A stretch of DNA of 64,000 bases from Polyodon spathula (Eukaryota; Chordata; Actinopteri; Acipenseriformes; Polyodontidae). The translations under genes were made by a program, and so were the position numbers. Below are positions 46,926 to 58,986 of this stretch, piece after piece (within the stretch, counting starts at the first letter, position 1; each line of letters begins with the position of its first letter). Under the pieces are notes generated by a model that did no database searches, was not told the origin of the DNA, and saw only the letters and a program-made list of their open reading frames with translations. The stretch lies in assembly GCF_017654505.1 (NCBI RefSeq), contig NC_054535.1, positions 45,265,664 through 45,329,663 on the forward strand, given 5' to 3'.

Positions 46926-48153
46926 TAAACAAATCCTTTACTTCGACTTTTAAGAATGAAAGGAACGCCCTCGTTGTGTGTCACGTGTTTGCTGCTTCGC
47001 TCTGCAACTATGTCATGTGCTACTGGGGAAAGCCAATCCATGCAGCAGGAATTATAAACAATCATTTTTTAGTACCACCGGCAACAAAGAGTACAACGGC
47101 CATCTCTCTTTAACAGTAATCGACAGTTTGTCTGTTACTGAGTAAACAAAATCAGACCCGAGTGTTGCGTGACAATTTTGCCTTTTTCCAGGTAGACCCG
47201 TGAAGGCATCGAGACCAACATAAAAACAAACAGGCTAACAACAAAGGTTCAACCATTCCCTAGTTTTATAAGGGGTGTTAGGGTTCAATATAAATCCTCT
47301 GCGCAACCCGCTTTTTCTCATTTTCCGTATAAAAAGCAGCACACCGTTTTAATTCGCACTGCGGAGGGTAATTGCTTCTCCTCAGCTTAAGTCTCCAATT
47401 AATTTAAAAAGTCTTCCTCTCCTTTCTCAAATGCACAAACCCGTTGCATTGAAAGAATCTATTCCCAACAGGCTTGTTGCTAGGGCGCAGGCGTCACTGC
47501 CCTGTGACTTTTGCTAGTGTATTGCTGCCACACGTGAACATCGCTTCAGCAAGTAGATATTCAATTTGCTTTCTGTTGTGCAATGCGTTTGTATATGATA
47601 ACAGTACGATATTAATGCTTTTGTTTTTAATTGTTTTGTATATTTTTTGTTTGTGATGTGCAATGCGAAATAAAACGAACAGTAATTCTAAGTGAAATTG
47701 CCTATGTACCTATATATTGCAGCTAAGGCATGGGCAGTTAAGACTGAAAAAATAGGGAGCCACCTCCAGGACTGCGATAACAAGGGGTGGGTGTCCTATC
47801 TTATTGAAAGCCTGGAGTGTTTACATTCATTCCCCAAAGCTATATTTCCACCAGCTGTATTAGTAAATATTCTACAAAAAATACAGTTACATAGTGACAA
47901 GCTGCCATGTAAAAAAATATATATAAAATTTGGTGTTCGTCACACACCAAAACAATTCTAAGAATTAATTTTACAACAAAACAATGTAAAAAAACAAGAA
48001 CAAGAAAAAAAGGAATGAAAGTTGGTAGAATGTAGAACGGGAATTTGTGGAAGGATTTGAAAATGATAATGAAAGAACACGTTCATTTTTTTCTCAAAAC
48101 ATTAAAAAAAAAAAAAAAATCTGTATGAATATTCACACGTTTTTTTGGAAGTA

Positions 48154-48772
48154 CAGGCAGTCCTCGCACTTATGACACATTTGGTTCCTGAAAGTCGTGT
48201 TGTAAGTCGAAGCACGTTTTCCCATAGGAACAATGTTATAAACTGGGGTTACGTTCCCGACTCTTCAGGCAGATAATATAGTTTTACAAAAATGACCCAT
48301 TATATTGTACTCATGCAAATATTTATTTTAATCTTTACACTTAGCCCGGTGGTTACGCGCAAGACACTTACCTAGCTTGTTTAAAAGGTTAAACTGGGCT
48401 TTCCAATGACGTATTCAGTGCGTGTGTGTGGTACTCCTAGCAGGAAATACGATCGTCTGAAGTTAAGCACCTCATCATGTGACAGAGTTCACAGCTTAGG
48501 TTATGTTTTGAGTCCATTGCTCTTATCAGCCCTTGTTAAGGGAAAATAAATTAGTTTTTAAAAAAAGTTAAATGCGAAAAAAAACCCCGCTAGACTAAGT
48601 CAGGGCGACCACGGCTGGTACTGCGGTTCAGACACCGAGCATGCCCACGTCAGCCTTGGCTCAGGTCTCGCCGTCTAAATGCCGTATCGATGTCGTAAAG
48701 TCGAAGCAGGGTAATAATGCAAAAGAGTTTTAAGTGCCGTGAGTCGTAAATCGAAGCGTCGAGGATGGCCTG
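48154..48772. mobile_element. pogo/Tigger-like MITE
   Basis: Flanked by TA at 48152-48153 and 48773-48774. The left end CAGGCAGTCCTCGCACTTAT and the minus-strand right end CAGGCCATCCTCGACGCTTC are inverted repeats, followed by GTCGTGTTGTAAGTCGAAGC and matching GTCGTAAATCGAAGC words. Such CAG...CCTCG...TAAGTCGAA ends are typical of Tigger-type non-autonomous elements. It is 619 bp with no transposase. Confidence 0.8.
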
Positions 48773-49515
48773 TATTCTACATGATTGAAGAAAACTAGTA
48801 GGCCTATTTATAAATTGTTGCTTTAGGGTTAGAGTAGAATTGTTCATAGGCCATCTGGCTGTAAAGACCTTTTCACTGTGTTTTTTTTCTTCTTTTTTTT
48901 CACACTTTCAACAAAAAGCCTCTTTGTGTAAAGACTGCAGGTTTAAACCTGATTCAGTCAATTGGATTACTGTAAATTGGCAGGAAACAGGAAAAAAAAA
49001 ACTGCATGCATTCTCATTGCACATCAAAAGAACAAATGCAAAAACACAGAGGGTCTTGATTGATTGTATTGTATTGCTGAAGCAGGAACTTGGATTTTGC
49101 AGACAAACAGTATGACTGACAGCACTGATAGGTTGGCCAGCGACCTCTGTTGTCTGGACGGGTGCCTGCAGGATTGCCTGTAAGCTGCCCGGAGCTGTGT
49201 TGTCCTTCGATGCTGTAGCTCAGAGGTGGCTGCATGGTGAGTCTGCAGTATGAAAAAACGCGGTCGGCTGACGGCACACACTTCAGGGTACAGCGTGTGT
49301 TTGTCTTTGCCGCTCCCGAGTCAGTGGCGGTGAGCCGAGATTAAATAATAATTGAATATTCTAAGTTGGCGACTACTAAATAAAAAAAAAAACAAAACAA
49401 AACAAACAAAAACAAAGTTTTCTTATTCACCATCGGATACTTTCCTTCCCGCCATGAACTGTTCTTTATGAGGCATTTATTCTGCAGGTTTACTTTTAAT
49501 AACATTGTTAAAAAT

Positions 49516-49536
49516 GGGGGGGGGGGGGGGGGGGGG
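49516..49536 (+). repeat. G homopolymer
   Basis: A run of 21 G in intron 1. It is a sequencing-sensitive tract capable of forming a G-quadruplex. Confidence 0.95.
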
Positions 49537-50545
49537 TGATGCTAGCATTTAGAAATACATCTCAAATAATCCTGTCAGAGCATTGTTCTGCAGCTCTTTG
49601 GGGTTGTGTTGAGAGTAACACACTATTACCTTGACAGTAGCTCTTATCACACATTTATAAACTTAATTTCCATCATGGTGAAACTGCCAAATTACCATGC
49701 ACATTTCCAGTGGCTTGAGAGGGTCCCCACAACATGTTCTAGATGTCCTGTTGAAAAACAGAGGACTCCTCCAGTGTGGCATCTTCATGACCATGGATCA
49801 ATAGTGGGGGAAGGGTGCCTGTGGGAACACCCATAAGTTTTTTTTGTTTTTTTTTCTTTCCCCGTTGTCTGGCAAGTAAACATTTCACTTTGAAGAAATT
49901 AATCAGGCACATGGATTTAAGCTGCAGTAGGCAATGCTGACAGTTCATGTTATGAGCGATCACATAAAAACTGCCAGGCAGGGCTGTTTCTTAATTCCCA
50001 GTCTAATTCAGGAATAGTGCTGTGATGACTCATCAGCTAGAGTACAGCAAGCAACGCCGCCTAGACAAGGACTGCAGTTGTTTAAAATCTAACATCAACA
50101 GTACCGTCTTTGTGCTGCATTTGTGTCTGATATTTTAACGATTAACTACCTACTGTGCATATACAGTGAGGACTTTAAGGACACCCTAACCAAGCTGCTA
50201 CAACCACACAGCTTACTGTACAGCGCCTCACTACTTGAAGAGAACCAATTACAATATGTTCAGCCATCACAAAACCCTTGTTAAAATACAACTTCAACCT
50301 GAAATAAAAAAACAAACAAAAAACATATTAAAGGAACCAGTGTGCAAAATATGAAATCAGATTTGAAATTGCATGGAGAATGTGACAGTATCTTCTGTTT
50401 ATTGTATGTATCAATGATGTTTCTCTACAGGACTACAGTCTTACTACATGGATGTAAGTGTAAATGTTAAACATGTTTGAACTGACCAGCCAGGCTCTCT
50501 GTTCTTTTTGGATTTGTTATATGCTAGACTCCAGGCTAATTTGAA

Positions 50546-50627
50546 CCCTTTACTGCCCTGAGTATGTTCCCATACCTAATACCTATTTTCTCAATGTCAA
50601 ATATATTGGACACTGGGCAGCAAAAGG
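50546..50627. mobile_element. Tiny piggyBac-like inverted repeat
   Basis: CCCTTTACTGCCC at the left faces GGGCAGCAAAAGG at the right (one mismatch), followed by TTAA; the left flank is TTGA, one change from TTAA. At 82 bp it could be a decayed piggyBac-type MITE or chance. Confidence 0.35.
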
Positions 50628-51440
50628 TTAATGAAGATTCATCAAGCCCAGCCAGTATCAATAATGCTTAATGAGTGAACCAGCGCATGTAAACTTTGAA
50701 ATTAAGGAAATACTAACAGATATTATTTTTATGAGAACAAACATGGGCCGGACATCTTTTATGTACAAAGCTCCTGAATTCTGAAATCAGTCACTGCTTG
50801 ACTTTCGAAAGGCAGCTTCACTGGGGACATTTAAACATTTCATTCACAATTCCTTTCTTGAGTAAATGCAGTCACTGATTAAAGAAACAAGCTGGGTGTG
50901 ATAACTTAATGAGGTTCTCTTGGTGTGTACGTGTACATTTTAAATAAATAAAATAAAGAAGGAGAGGGTTTTTTTGTTCTTCTAAACCAGGGCTTTTATG
51001 TCCCCGTTTTTATTAATTTAAATAATGTATAAGGTAACATGTTTCCTGAAACAGTGCGGGTGTGTCTAAAAGGAAGTATTGTATGCAGTGCCCACAAAAC
51101 ACCTTGACCTCAAAGATTTTTTTTTGTTCACTGACACTACATGCCAGCAATGATAAGTGGCCAAAGCATGGTGCAATTTAAAGAGAAAGGGACAACAGCA
51201 AACCAAACTATCTGTACAGCAGTTCTGTAAGCAGAAGATTTTTGACCTCAAGACTGAGCACATGAAGTCAGGAGCAATCATCTGAGATGAATTCTTTAAA
51301 AAAATATAAATGAAAGAGTAACCAAGGTAAGCCTATACCAAAACTGAACAACCATTTACAGTGGAATTTTCTAAAAGGACTGATTCAAACATAGCATTAA
51401 GTGTGGTTTATCGCAAATCTCTTCTTTTTTAAAAACCTTT

Positions 51441-51525
51441 ACCCCTACAGCACTTTCTAGATCACTTCCTAATATCCTGTTCCCTCCTTTTTTGATAACA
51501 TGCGAGGGCTTCATGAAGGGTCAAA
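51441..51525. mobile_element. Short dispersed repeat, copy 1
   Basis: Contains CACTTTCTAGATCACTTCCT, AATATCCTGT and TTTTTTGATAACATGC, followed by CTTCATGAAGGGTCAA. The inverted sequence of 55481-55603 matches it closely, apart from a block of about 30 bases missing here. Confidence 0.7.
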
Positions 51526-52007
51526 ATAGATTCCCCCCATTAAATAACTTTGGGAGGTGAGATTACCTTGAATGCAGTGCATTCTTAATGGAAGCCTGTG
51601 CTTTATATTTTTGTTAATTTCTATAACATGGTTTATTCCTCATTTTATTTATTTATTTATTTTTTTCAGATTTAATATTGCTGGGAAAAACACCCTGTAG
51701 TGGAAAGTACATTTTTTCAATTATTTTTTCAGATGGTTAATCACTTCTAATAATACTGAAACTGTGGTTCATTATTGCTGTAAGGAGTGTATAAGGGGAT
51801 TATGTGTCAGTCAGTAGAGATTGTTATTATGGGCTAGACATAAAAGCCCAGAGAATGACAAAAAGCTTTTCTATTTTTTTCTTGTTGGCTTGGCTAGGGT
51901 GAATGACATGGTAACCAGTGATTACAATAATGAGTTTGTATTTTTGAAGAATGATTTTTCCCTCCCAGTTCTGAACAGAGCCCTGTATTGTGTGTTTTTC
52001 TCTGCAG

Positions 52008-52118
52008 GGTTGCTGGTGGGAACCCTTGATGTCGTCTTGGACTCCAGTGCCAGAGTTGCTCCCTACAGAATCCTTTACCAAACCCCTGACTCCCTTATAT
52101 ACTGGACAATTGCCTGCG
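52008..52118 (+). CDS. TBC1D9: TBC1D9 exon 2
   Basis: The exon enters in phase 1 and exits in phase 1 (CTCTGCAG acceptor, GTAAGG donor). It encodes [36 protein letters not shown]. This N-terminal segment before the first GRAM domain is nearly identical to mammalian TBC1D9 as I remember it. Confidence 0.95.
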
Positions 52119-53140
52119 GTAAGGAGTGTCATATTCTGGTCATTTATGTAACTGCTTGCATGTGTTATTGTTTTTATGGTTTCACTTTTGTCACTCAGCT
52201 ATTTAAAAAATAAATAAAAAGAAGAAATTAAAGCTTTATTTATAAATGACAATTTTAATTTGCCACTGGAACCGAGTTCATAAAATCAATCTCAATTTAA
52301 TCTGTATTCATAGTTCAACTGACGACGCTTCCATCAGCTAGGAGTTGAGCCTACTCCTAGACATTTACAGAAAAAGTCAACAGCTGTCTCCCTAATTAAC
52401 TCAGATTGTACTGAATCACACATTTACTGTGACATAATTGCAAAGTAAAACATAACACTGTATAGACTGTTCTGTTTTAAGCCAAAAATAAAACCATTTA
52501 CAATGTCCTCTTGTCCTACAGTTTGTCACTGTGAGCCAGTTGCATATAAACTTGTTATATCCATACCCCCATCAGAATCACTGGGTTGTATTGAAAAACG
52601 CTTTGGACTCAATACTACCAATACCAATACAATTCAATGATTATGCTAGGAAAAAGCAAGACCTATAAGACCGTAAAATGCGAGTTTAAAGCAAGAACTA
52701 TGCAAATATCATAGGATAAGAGAGAAATTAATGCATGCCTTGCATAAAACATGCATAATCCTTGCAGTCATATTTTTCTTTCAGCATCCAATTATAACAT
52801 ATGTATTTTTTGTGCAAGGTATACATAGAATCAGTCCTTGTCCTTATATCATGCTTGTATAGTCATTGCTTTAAACTTGCCCTTGCACATCTTCCTTGAT
52901 CCTAGCATGTTCCTTGCATTTGCTTTGGTGTGCATAGTGAAAGATGGAAGCAGGTCATGGGCTGTGGTGAGCTAGTATCTTGCAGGTGTACAATGTCATG
53001 GGTGTTAAATGCAAGGCCTAGGTACAGTATCTGTTAATTATTAAAGACGAGCCTTTCATTCCTCATATCACAAGATTATTCCAAAACAATACGTGAACAT
53101 TTTGTGAATGTACAAAAATGCATTTTTCTTATAACACCCC

Positions 53141-53693
53141 TGTGGCAATGTTGCCCCGCCCCTGGGTGTATTTCTGTGTTATATGTTGTGTGTGGTATGT
53201 TAATGTTGGTGTATTGTAGTTGGTACGGGATATAAGAAGGGTTGTGCTCATGAGTGTTTAAAATGTATATTTGTATTTGTATTGCACAGCAAATTAAAAT
53301 TCACATGCAGCTGTACTGAGACTCCAGTTGAATGATTGATTAGCAATCGAGTCTCGGTACAGCTGCATAAAAGCTGCATGTTTTCACTCACTCTGGGTTG
53401 TTTGTTCATTGAGTGGAGAACGGGTATGGAGAAGGAGAGTAAACAAAGTAAAATAACTTAACTAGAACTGTTTTGACTCACCGTGTTTGTCTGTAGTCCA
53501 CTGTTTGTTTTGTGTTAGTCTGTTTTGTTTCATCTCTTTGTTTTGGCTACCAGTGCCGTGTCCTGTGTTTTGTTTGTTTTGTTCACCCCTTTTATTTTAC
53601 AATAAACCAGCGCAAGCAAGCGCATTTACCATATCACTCACAGCGCTGTGTGTTTTCTTCTGCTCTGACGTCACCACTGATGCCAAACTGTCA
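53141..53693 (+). mobile_element. Solo LTR with target-site duplication
   Basis: The 553-bp segment starts TGTGGCAATGTTGCCCCGCC and ends ACTGTCA. It is flanked by identical CACCCC at 53135-53140 and 53694-53699. Inside are a TATA-like GGATATAAGAAGG (about 53228), CATAAAAGC and the polyadenylation signal AATAAA (about 53600). No internal retroviral or retrotransposon coding region is present, so it is what remains after recombination between two LTRs. Superfamily not determined. Confidence 0.82.
53305..53368. repeat. 20-bp stem hairpin inside solo LTR
   Basis: ATGCAGCTGTACTGAGACTC at 53305-53324 is complementary to 53349-53368 (19 of 20 bases) with a 24-base loop. It lies between the U3-type TATA region and the CATAAAAGC box and may be a regulatory or RNA structure of the original element. 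Confidence 0.85.
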
Positions 53694-55034
53694 CACCCCA
53701 AAGATAGAGAAAAGAATATCTCTAAATCACAGACATCTTCCTGTATACTGTAAAAGACTGGCTTTCCATCTACAATGAGCAAAGATGGATTTCCATATGT
53801 GTTATGCTGTGGTATAGAATTGCAGTTTCAATGCAAGAGCAAGGACATTTATTTAAAAAACTTCCTCCAACACTAATGCTCTATTTAAATAAATTTATGT
53901 ATCGCTTCCCTGCACATTTATGGATGCCCATTTCATTATGAGTCCTCTGTGAAGTTGAAGTCGTTATGTACTCAGAATTCAATTGAGTGCTTTTCTGAAG
54001 AATGAAACCAGGAGATGAGCATTTTGAATAAAAGCACATAAGATTAAAAATCAATGTTATTTCTGTCTCCTCCTTTCACAGTGCGTAGCAGTCTGTCGGT
54101 ATCACAACACACAGTATAAAGAGCATTATGCGCTGTACAGTACGAGGGCATTTTAAGACACTGGATGTTTAAAAAAAAAAAAAAAGAAACCCTTTAGCAG
54201 ACAGCCAGCACTGTCATCATTCCTTGCCATGGAACTTTGCCACATGAAGAGTTCTCTGCTGTGCAGGAACAAAGACATAGCCGCCAATATAGCTAAATGC
54301 ATGTTAATTTGCTGTTGGGCTGGGAGCCTAGAGCTCTGATAATGTTAGTAAGTCATCCTGGGGTGTATGGATTTCTCTAGTTTAATGCATTCTTTGAAAT
54401 TGGTCCATTAGAGTTCAATTAGAGATTTGAAATGCACCTGTCTGATCTTTTTAGATTTTGGATCGATGTGTTTTTCCCTTGGTCTGCAGTGGAACAAATG
54501 GGGTACACTAGCCACATTTACAACTTTTTCACATAGCTTTCACTGTAGCATTCTTAAAAACACAAGCTTAGCCTTTGGTATATTTCATGTACCAGTACTT
54601 GCACTTCCTAATAATTTAGAAAAGGCATGAAGTAGTTGACCTGAATTTAGTTTTTGCAACATTTTAAGGTTGTTTCAGCAAATGGGAGCACAGGTAGACA
54701 TTGATTTATTAACTGCAACAGCACTAATCCAGTCGTGTAAATATACAATGCAGTTATACTGCTAAATATGCAATAATAGCCATGCATTTATAATAAGCTC
54801 CATGTTAGATGTGTCATTGTGTAGTTCAAACACGACACATCTCGGTTTTATTCTATACCTGCCGCCACTTACGCCACGTGCTATACAGTATATGTAGGCC
54901 AGCTGGATGGAAGCAGTAACTACTGTACAGTCTTAAGCTATAAGCCTCGTCCTGACACTTGAATAAATTACGTATTGATAGTCAGAAATTAGTTACAAAA
55001 GGAATCCTAAATGGTCTTTTTTGTTTCGTCCCAG

Positions 55035-55153
55035 GCGGCTCTCGGAAGGAGATTACAGAACACTGGGAATGGCTGGAACAGAACCTACTGCAGACTCTGT
55101 CTATCTTTGAGAATGAGAATGACATCACCACATTTGTTAAAGGAAAAGTTCAG
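55035..55153 (+). CDS. TBC1D9: TBC1D9 exon 3
   Basis: Phase 1 in, phase 0 out. It encodes GSRKEITEHWEWLEQNLL, then QTLSIFENENDITTFVKGKV and Q. Donor GTATAT is weaker than the others. No domain is assigned; the segment is helical and highly conserved in the family. Confidence 0.95.
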
Positions 55154-55707
55154 GTATATTAACCCTCCCACATGTCTGTAAGTTGCTTGCTAGGTGCAGT
55201 GCAGTTAAACAGCCAAGGTGAGTGTAGGATGGGATTACATCCTCGATGTCAGACAACACCTTAGTCTGATATTTCTAATTCTAGTAGTTAAGATTTGTGA
55301 AAATTATAAATATTATTTTATAAATCATTTGATCCTTTTGAAGTCAATATGGTTTTCAATGGCTAATAACTTTGTCATAGAAATTAGCAAAAATATAAAG
55401 CACACGCTTCCATTAAGAGTGCACTGCATTCAAGGTAATTTCACCTCCCAAAGTTCTTTAAATGAGGAAATCTATTTTAACCCTTCATGAAGTTTCATTC
55501 CTACTGTCCGACAATCTGAGAACCCGATGCACTTGCATGTTATCAAAAAAGTGGAGGACAGGATATTAGAAAGTGATCTAGAAAGTGTTGGAAGTGTAAG
55601 GGGTTAAAAAGAAGGGATTTGCAATACTGGAAAATAAGCAGCACAATGAAAACCTAAAACCCAGCTGTATTGCATTTGTTTGACTCCTAATGTTTTTCTC
55701 TCTGCAG
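55154..55707 (+). other. TBC1D9: TBC1D9 intron 3
   Basis: A short intron that contains one complete MITE (55481-55603). Nothing else recognised. Confidence 0.85.
55481..55603. mobile_element. 123-bp TTAA MITE, copy 2
   Basis: Flanked by TTAA at 55477-55480 and 55604-55607. Its ends are CCCTTCATGA and, on the minus strand, CCCCTTACAC. Reverse-complemented, it matches 51441-51525 in TBC1D9 intron 1, so it is a real dispersed family. The TTAA flanks and CCCTT ends suggest piggyBac mobilisation. Confidence 0.7.
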
Positions 55708-55936
55708 GGTATCATAGCGGAGTACAATAAGAACCATGACATCAAGGAGGATGATGACACTGACAAGTTCAAGGAAGCCATTGCTAAGTTCTGCAAGCTG
55801 TTTGGGATGCCAGAGGAGGAGAAGCTGGTCAACTACTACTCATGCAGCTACTGGAAGGGCAAGGTGCCGCGGCAGGGCTGGGTCTACCTCAGCATCAACC
55901 ACCTGAGCTTCTACTCCTTCCTGCTGGGGAAAGAAG
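55708..55936 (+). CDS. TBC1D9: TBC1D9 exon 4 (GRAM domain 1 start)
   Basis: It encodes residues about 119-195: [20 protein letters not shown], then the start of the first GRAM domain from about residue 148 ([39 protein letters not shown]). GRAM domains have a PH-like fold and in many proteins contact membranes. Phase 0 in, phase 1 out; donor GTAACC. Confidence 0.95.
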
Positions 55937-56512
55937 GTAACCTGACCCCCTCCTACTCCCTGGATTGAATACTTGTGCTGCTTGTTGATATATGTTTTCA
56001 GCACATGGGTCTTTAAAACATGTGCAGCTGTTCTCTATGTTGAAAAACTAGGGTAATGTGATAGAGAAAATTGTGCACATTGGCTAAAATAAAATTCCTA
56101 ATGATTTGCAGGCCTAAACAACATACCACTATACTGTTTTCATCATTCAGCTGTTAACAGCTGATGTAGTGTTCTCCTGCAAGGGGGGGAACACACCCTG
56201 GTCAAACTTTTAGATTTAGTTATAGAAAGATACTTATTACTTTTTTTATGAAACTTGGTTATGACATTAACATTAGGTACCAGATAGCAGTGGTTTAAAC
56301 ATTTCAAATCCAAGGACTGGTACTTTTCAAAAAAATACATATGCATTTCCGTAATTAAAGTTAAAACAATAAGAAACTTTTTTAAAATGTATTTAAAACA
56401 TGTCATTACTCCTTTTAAATGTAGTTTTATAATCAATTGAAACATATGTGACACAGGAATAATACTGGAAAGTTCCAGAAAAGTTCTGATTGTTTGTCTG
56501 TTTGTGTTTTAG
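55937..56512 (+). other. TBC1D9: TBC1D9 intron 4
   Basis: A short AT-rich intron with acceptor TTTTAG at 56512. No element recognised. Confidence 0.85.
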
Positions 56513-56771
56513 CAAAATTAGTGATCCGATGGGCAGACGTCACGCAACTGGAGAAAAATGCCACCCTGCTCCTCCCTGAAATCATTAAAGTCAGCACCAG
56601 GTCCAGTGACCACATATTCTCTGTCTTCCTCAACATTAACGAGACGTTCAAATTGATGGAGCAGCTGGCCAACATCGCTATGAGGCAGTTGCTTGACAAC
56701 GAAGGCTTTGAACAGGACAGGTCTCTGCCTAAACTGAAGAAATCCCCCAAGAAGGTGTCTATACTCAAAAG
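56513..56771 (+). CDS. TBC1D9: TBC1D9 exon 5 (GRAM domain 1 end)
   Basis: It encodes residues about 195-281: AKLVIRWADVTQLEKNATLL, KVSTRSSDHIFSVFLNINE, TFKLMEQLANIAMRQLLDNE, then a basic linker KLKKSPKKVSILKR. It completes the first GRAM domain. Phase 1 in, phase 2 out; donor GTGGGT. Confidence 0.95.
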
Positions 56772-57184
56772 GTGGGTAACCGTGGAAACTAGGCAGCAGG
56801 GTCATGTGACAGTGGCCAACTGGATACGGTGTGCCATATTGCTGAGGACAGAATACTGTATACCTGCTCCTCCTAATAAATATTGAATAACTACTGGTAC
56901 TTATGTGATATTTCCAGGGCCTTACACTGAGAGTGGGGTGCTAAGCTTGTTTTTGCCAACTCTTAGTGCTTCACTCTTTGTCGGACACTAGTCTACATTA
57001 CTGATCCACTCCAACAGTACAGTTTAATGTAGGCAAATTTGATGGTGGTAAAGAATAGAATGCATACAGTGACTGAAATACAGTAATTTGGGACCTACAG
57101 TGAATGAAAGGTGTGCTCTCCCTAGTCTGGATTACCGGTTGGATTGTTTTATCGTTTACTGATCTCATTGCCTTGTTTCTACAG
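56772..57184 (+). other. TBC1D9: TBC1D9 intron 5
   Basis: A 413-base intron with no element recognised. Confidence 0.85.
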
Positions 57185-57392
57185 GGACCTTGATGCAAGA
57201 GCCAAGAGTGAGCGGTACAGGGCCTTGTTCCGACTGCCCAAAGACGAGAAGCTCGACGGACACACAGGCTGCACCCTTTGGACCCCCTTCAACAAAATGC
57301 ACATTCTGGGCCAGATGTTTGTCTCGACTAATTACATCTGCTTCACTAGCAAAGAGGAGACCCTGTGCAGCCTCATCATTCCACTCAGAGAG
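57185..57392 (+). CDS. TBC1D9: TBC1D9 exon 6 (GRAM domain 2)
   Basis: It encodes residues about 281-350: DLDARAKSERYRALFRLPKD, EKLDGHTGCTLWTPFNKMHI and LGQMFVSTNYICFTSKEETL, ending PLRE. This is most of the second GRAM domain. Phase 2 in, phase 0 out; donor GTGTGT. Confidence 0.96.
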
Positions 57393-58075
57393 GTGTGTAT
57401 TCAATCCGCAACATCTTTTGGGACAAACTAATCCCCTCTGCTGATATATGAAAAGATTTTTATAAACAAGCTGTGTGACAAGAGCAGCAGCGGTGATGTT
57501 ATTCCAACATGTGAGCAGTATTTTAGAATTTAAGGAGTAGGAATGGGCAATTGTCTGCTTTACCTCTGCGCCGATACTGAATATCTTGGTAAATAACAAA
57601 TATCACAAACAGCTAGGTCTTGTTAAATAATTTGTAGTTTAAAACCCACAAGGAAATATGAAAGTTTAAACAGTTTTTCCTACACTGTTTGAGCCTTACA
57701 TATTTTTTTGGTTTTGTTTCTGAAGCTGTTACCAGGAATCTAATATGTCACTGTGCCATTGGCCATTAGTGACAGAATATCTACTTAGAAAAACAGGCCC
57801 TGCTCATTCTGTAGTTTATATCAGGATTGTGCAATTATTGACTGGACTGCTCAAAATACAGAGCTCCTACAGAAATTTTCTTTTGTCAGGACAAAGGGAT
57901 TTGTTTAAAAGTGCATGCTTGGAGGCTACACTATTTTTGTTATTGCCTCAGAATAAAAAAAGGAGTTTGAGATAAAAGAGGACTTTTATACTGCTAGGAC
58001 CCCTTCTACGGTAGCTGCTGCACTGTAGATTTGCTTTCTTTGCAGAGTGTGATTGCCTTTGCTCTTTTTCTCCAG
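57393..58075 (+). other. TBC1D9: TBC1D9 intron 6
   Basis: A 683-base intron with no element recognised. Confidence 0.85.
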
Positions 58076-58282
58076 GTGACAATAGTGGAGAAGGCTGACA
58101 GTTCAAATGTGTTACCCAGTCCTTTGTCCATCAGCACCAAAAACAGAATGACATTCCTCTTCGCCAACCTCAAAGACCGGGATTTCCTTGTCCAGAGGAT
58201 TTCCGATTTCCTGCAACAAACCACCTCGAAGATCTGTTTTGAGAGAGACCTCACCGGGAGCTACAACAGTTCAGATGATGAG
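58076..58282 (+). CDS. TBC1D9: TBC1D9 exon 7
   Basis: It encodes residues about 351-419: VTIVEKADSSNVLPSPLSIS, NRMTFLFANLKDRDFLVQRI and SDFLQQTTSKI, then a variable part (CFERDLTGS) and YNSSDDE. It ends the second GRAM domain and begins the Ser-rich linker. Phase 0 on both sides. The sequence after TTSKI differs from mammals more than the rest of the gene does. Confidence 0.95.
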
Positions 58283-58815
58283 GTATCCACAATCATACAC
58301 TTTCTTATCCCCTTAAAAAATCAGCCTGCTATTGCAACATCTGGCTTCAATACAGAGCATTCTATAAATAAGGTACTGGTTTTGTTATGTGTGCTGTAAT
58401 GCTGCCGCACCGAGCAGTCCGTAGTGGAAATGGTTACGAAATCTGGTATTTTTTTCTTTCATAAGGTTCATGGGGGCATATTTTACAAGGAAGAAAGAAT
58501 TGATTTTCTCCTTTCAAAAATCAAGCGTTAATAAAAGACTGAAGTAATAAGTGAAAATGAAAAATGTATTAAAAGAAAAAAAAATTACCCAAAAAATAAA
58601 TAATTGAACTGCTTTAATAATCTTCCCAAAGTGTTAATTTAGTCAGAGCATTTTCTAAAAGTAAACCCCCTGACTTTTAGTATTTGTGCCACAGAGCATC
58701 AGATATCTCAACCCCTACTCCAGCCTGCTCCTTTGCCAGATGTCTTTCCCGTTTCTTTGATAGCAAAGCCTACCAGAGCATAGCTGCATTGACAGATGAT
58801 TGTCTTGTGCTGTAG
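58283..58815 (+). other. TBC1D9: TBC1D9 intron 7
   Basis: A 533-base intron with no element recognised. Confidence 0.85.
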
Positions 58816-58986
58816 GTGTATTCAAGGCAGAGTAGCCTCCTTTCCTCCAGCCCTCAGCGGAGTCTGGGCTTAGAGACTGATGGGGAGCGCCAGTTCAACC
58901 TGAACGACAACAGCGTCCCAACAGCCACGCAGGCACTGATGACAATGTACCGCAGAAAATCACCTGAAGAATTTAACCCCAAATTG
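58816..58986 (+). CDS. TBC1D9: TBC1D9 exon 8 (Ser-rich linker)
   Basis: It encodes residues about 420-476: VYSRQSSLLSSSPQRSLGLE, TDGERQFNLNDNSVPTATQA and LMTMYRRKSPEEFNPKL. The SSLLSSSPQRS stretch is a likely phosphorylation-rich linker between the GRAM and TBC domains. Phase 0 on both sides; 171 bases, so its skipping would keep the frame. Confidence 0.95.

Larger units (their letters stand above)
41694..52007 (+). other. TBC1D9: TBC1D9 intron 1
   Basis: A 10.3-kb intron, from donor GTGAGT to acceptor CTCTGCAG. It contains a TTAA-flanked MITE, a long hAT-derived inverted repeat, a pogo-like MITE, a 21-base G run, a small piggyBac-like hairpin and a short dispersed repeat. Outside these, no coding or repeat features are recognised. 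Confidence 0.85.
52119..55034 (+). other. TBC1D9: TBC1D9 intron 2
   Basis: A 2.9-kb intron that holds a solo LTR (53141-53693). Otherwise it is AT-rich sequence with no recognised element. Confidence 0.9.

Noticed and set aside
48450..48475. 5S rRNA-like words (CGTCTGAAGTTAAGCA)
   Set aside because: Only a short chance resemblance inside the pogo-like MITE; the 5S promoter boxes and the remaining sequence are missing.
57165..57599. 144-codon minus-strand frame across TBC1D9 exon 6
   Set aside because: It is the antisense of a conserved exon and continues into intron without a family match.
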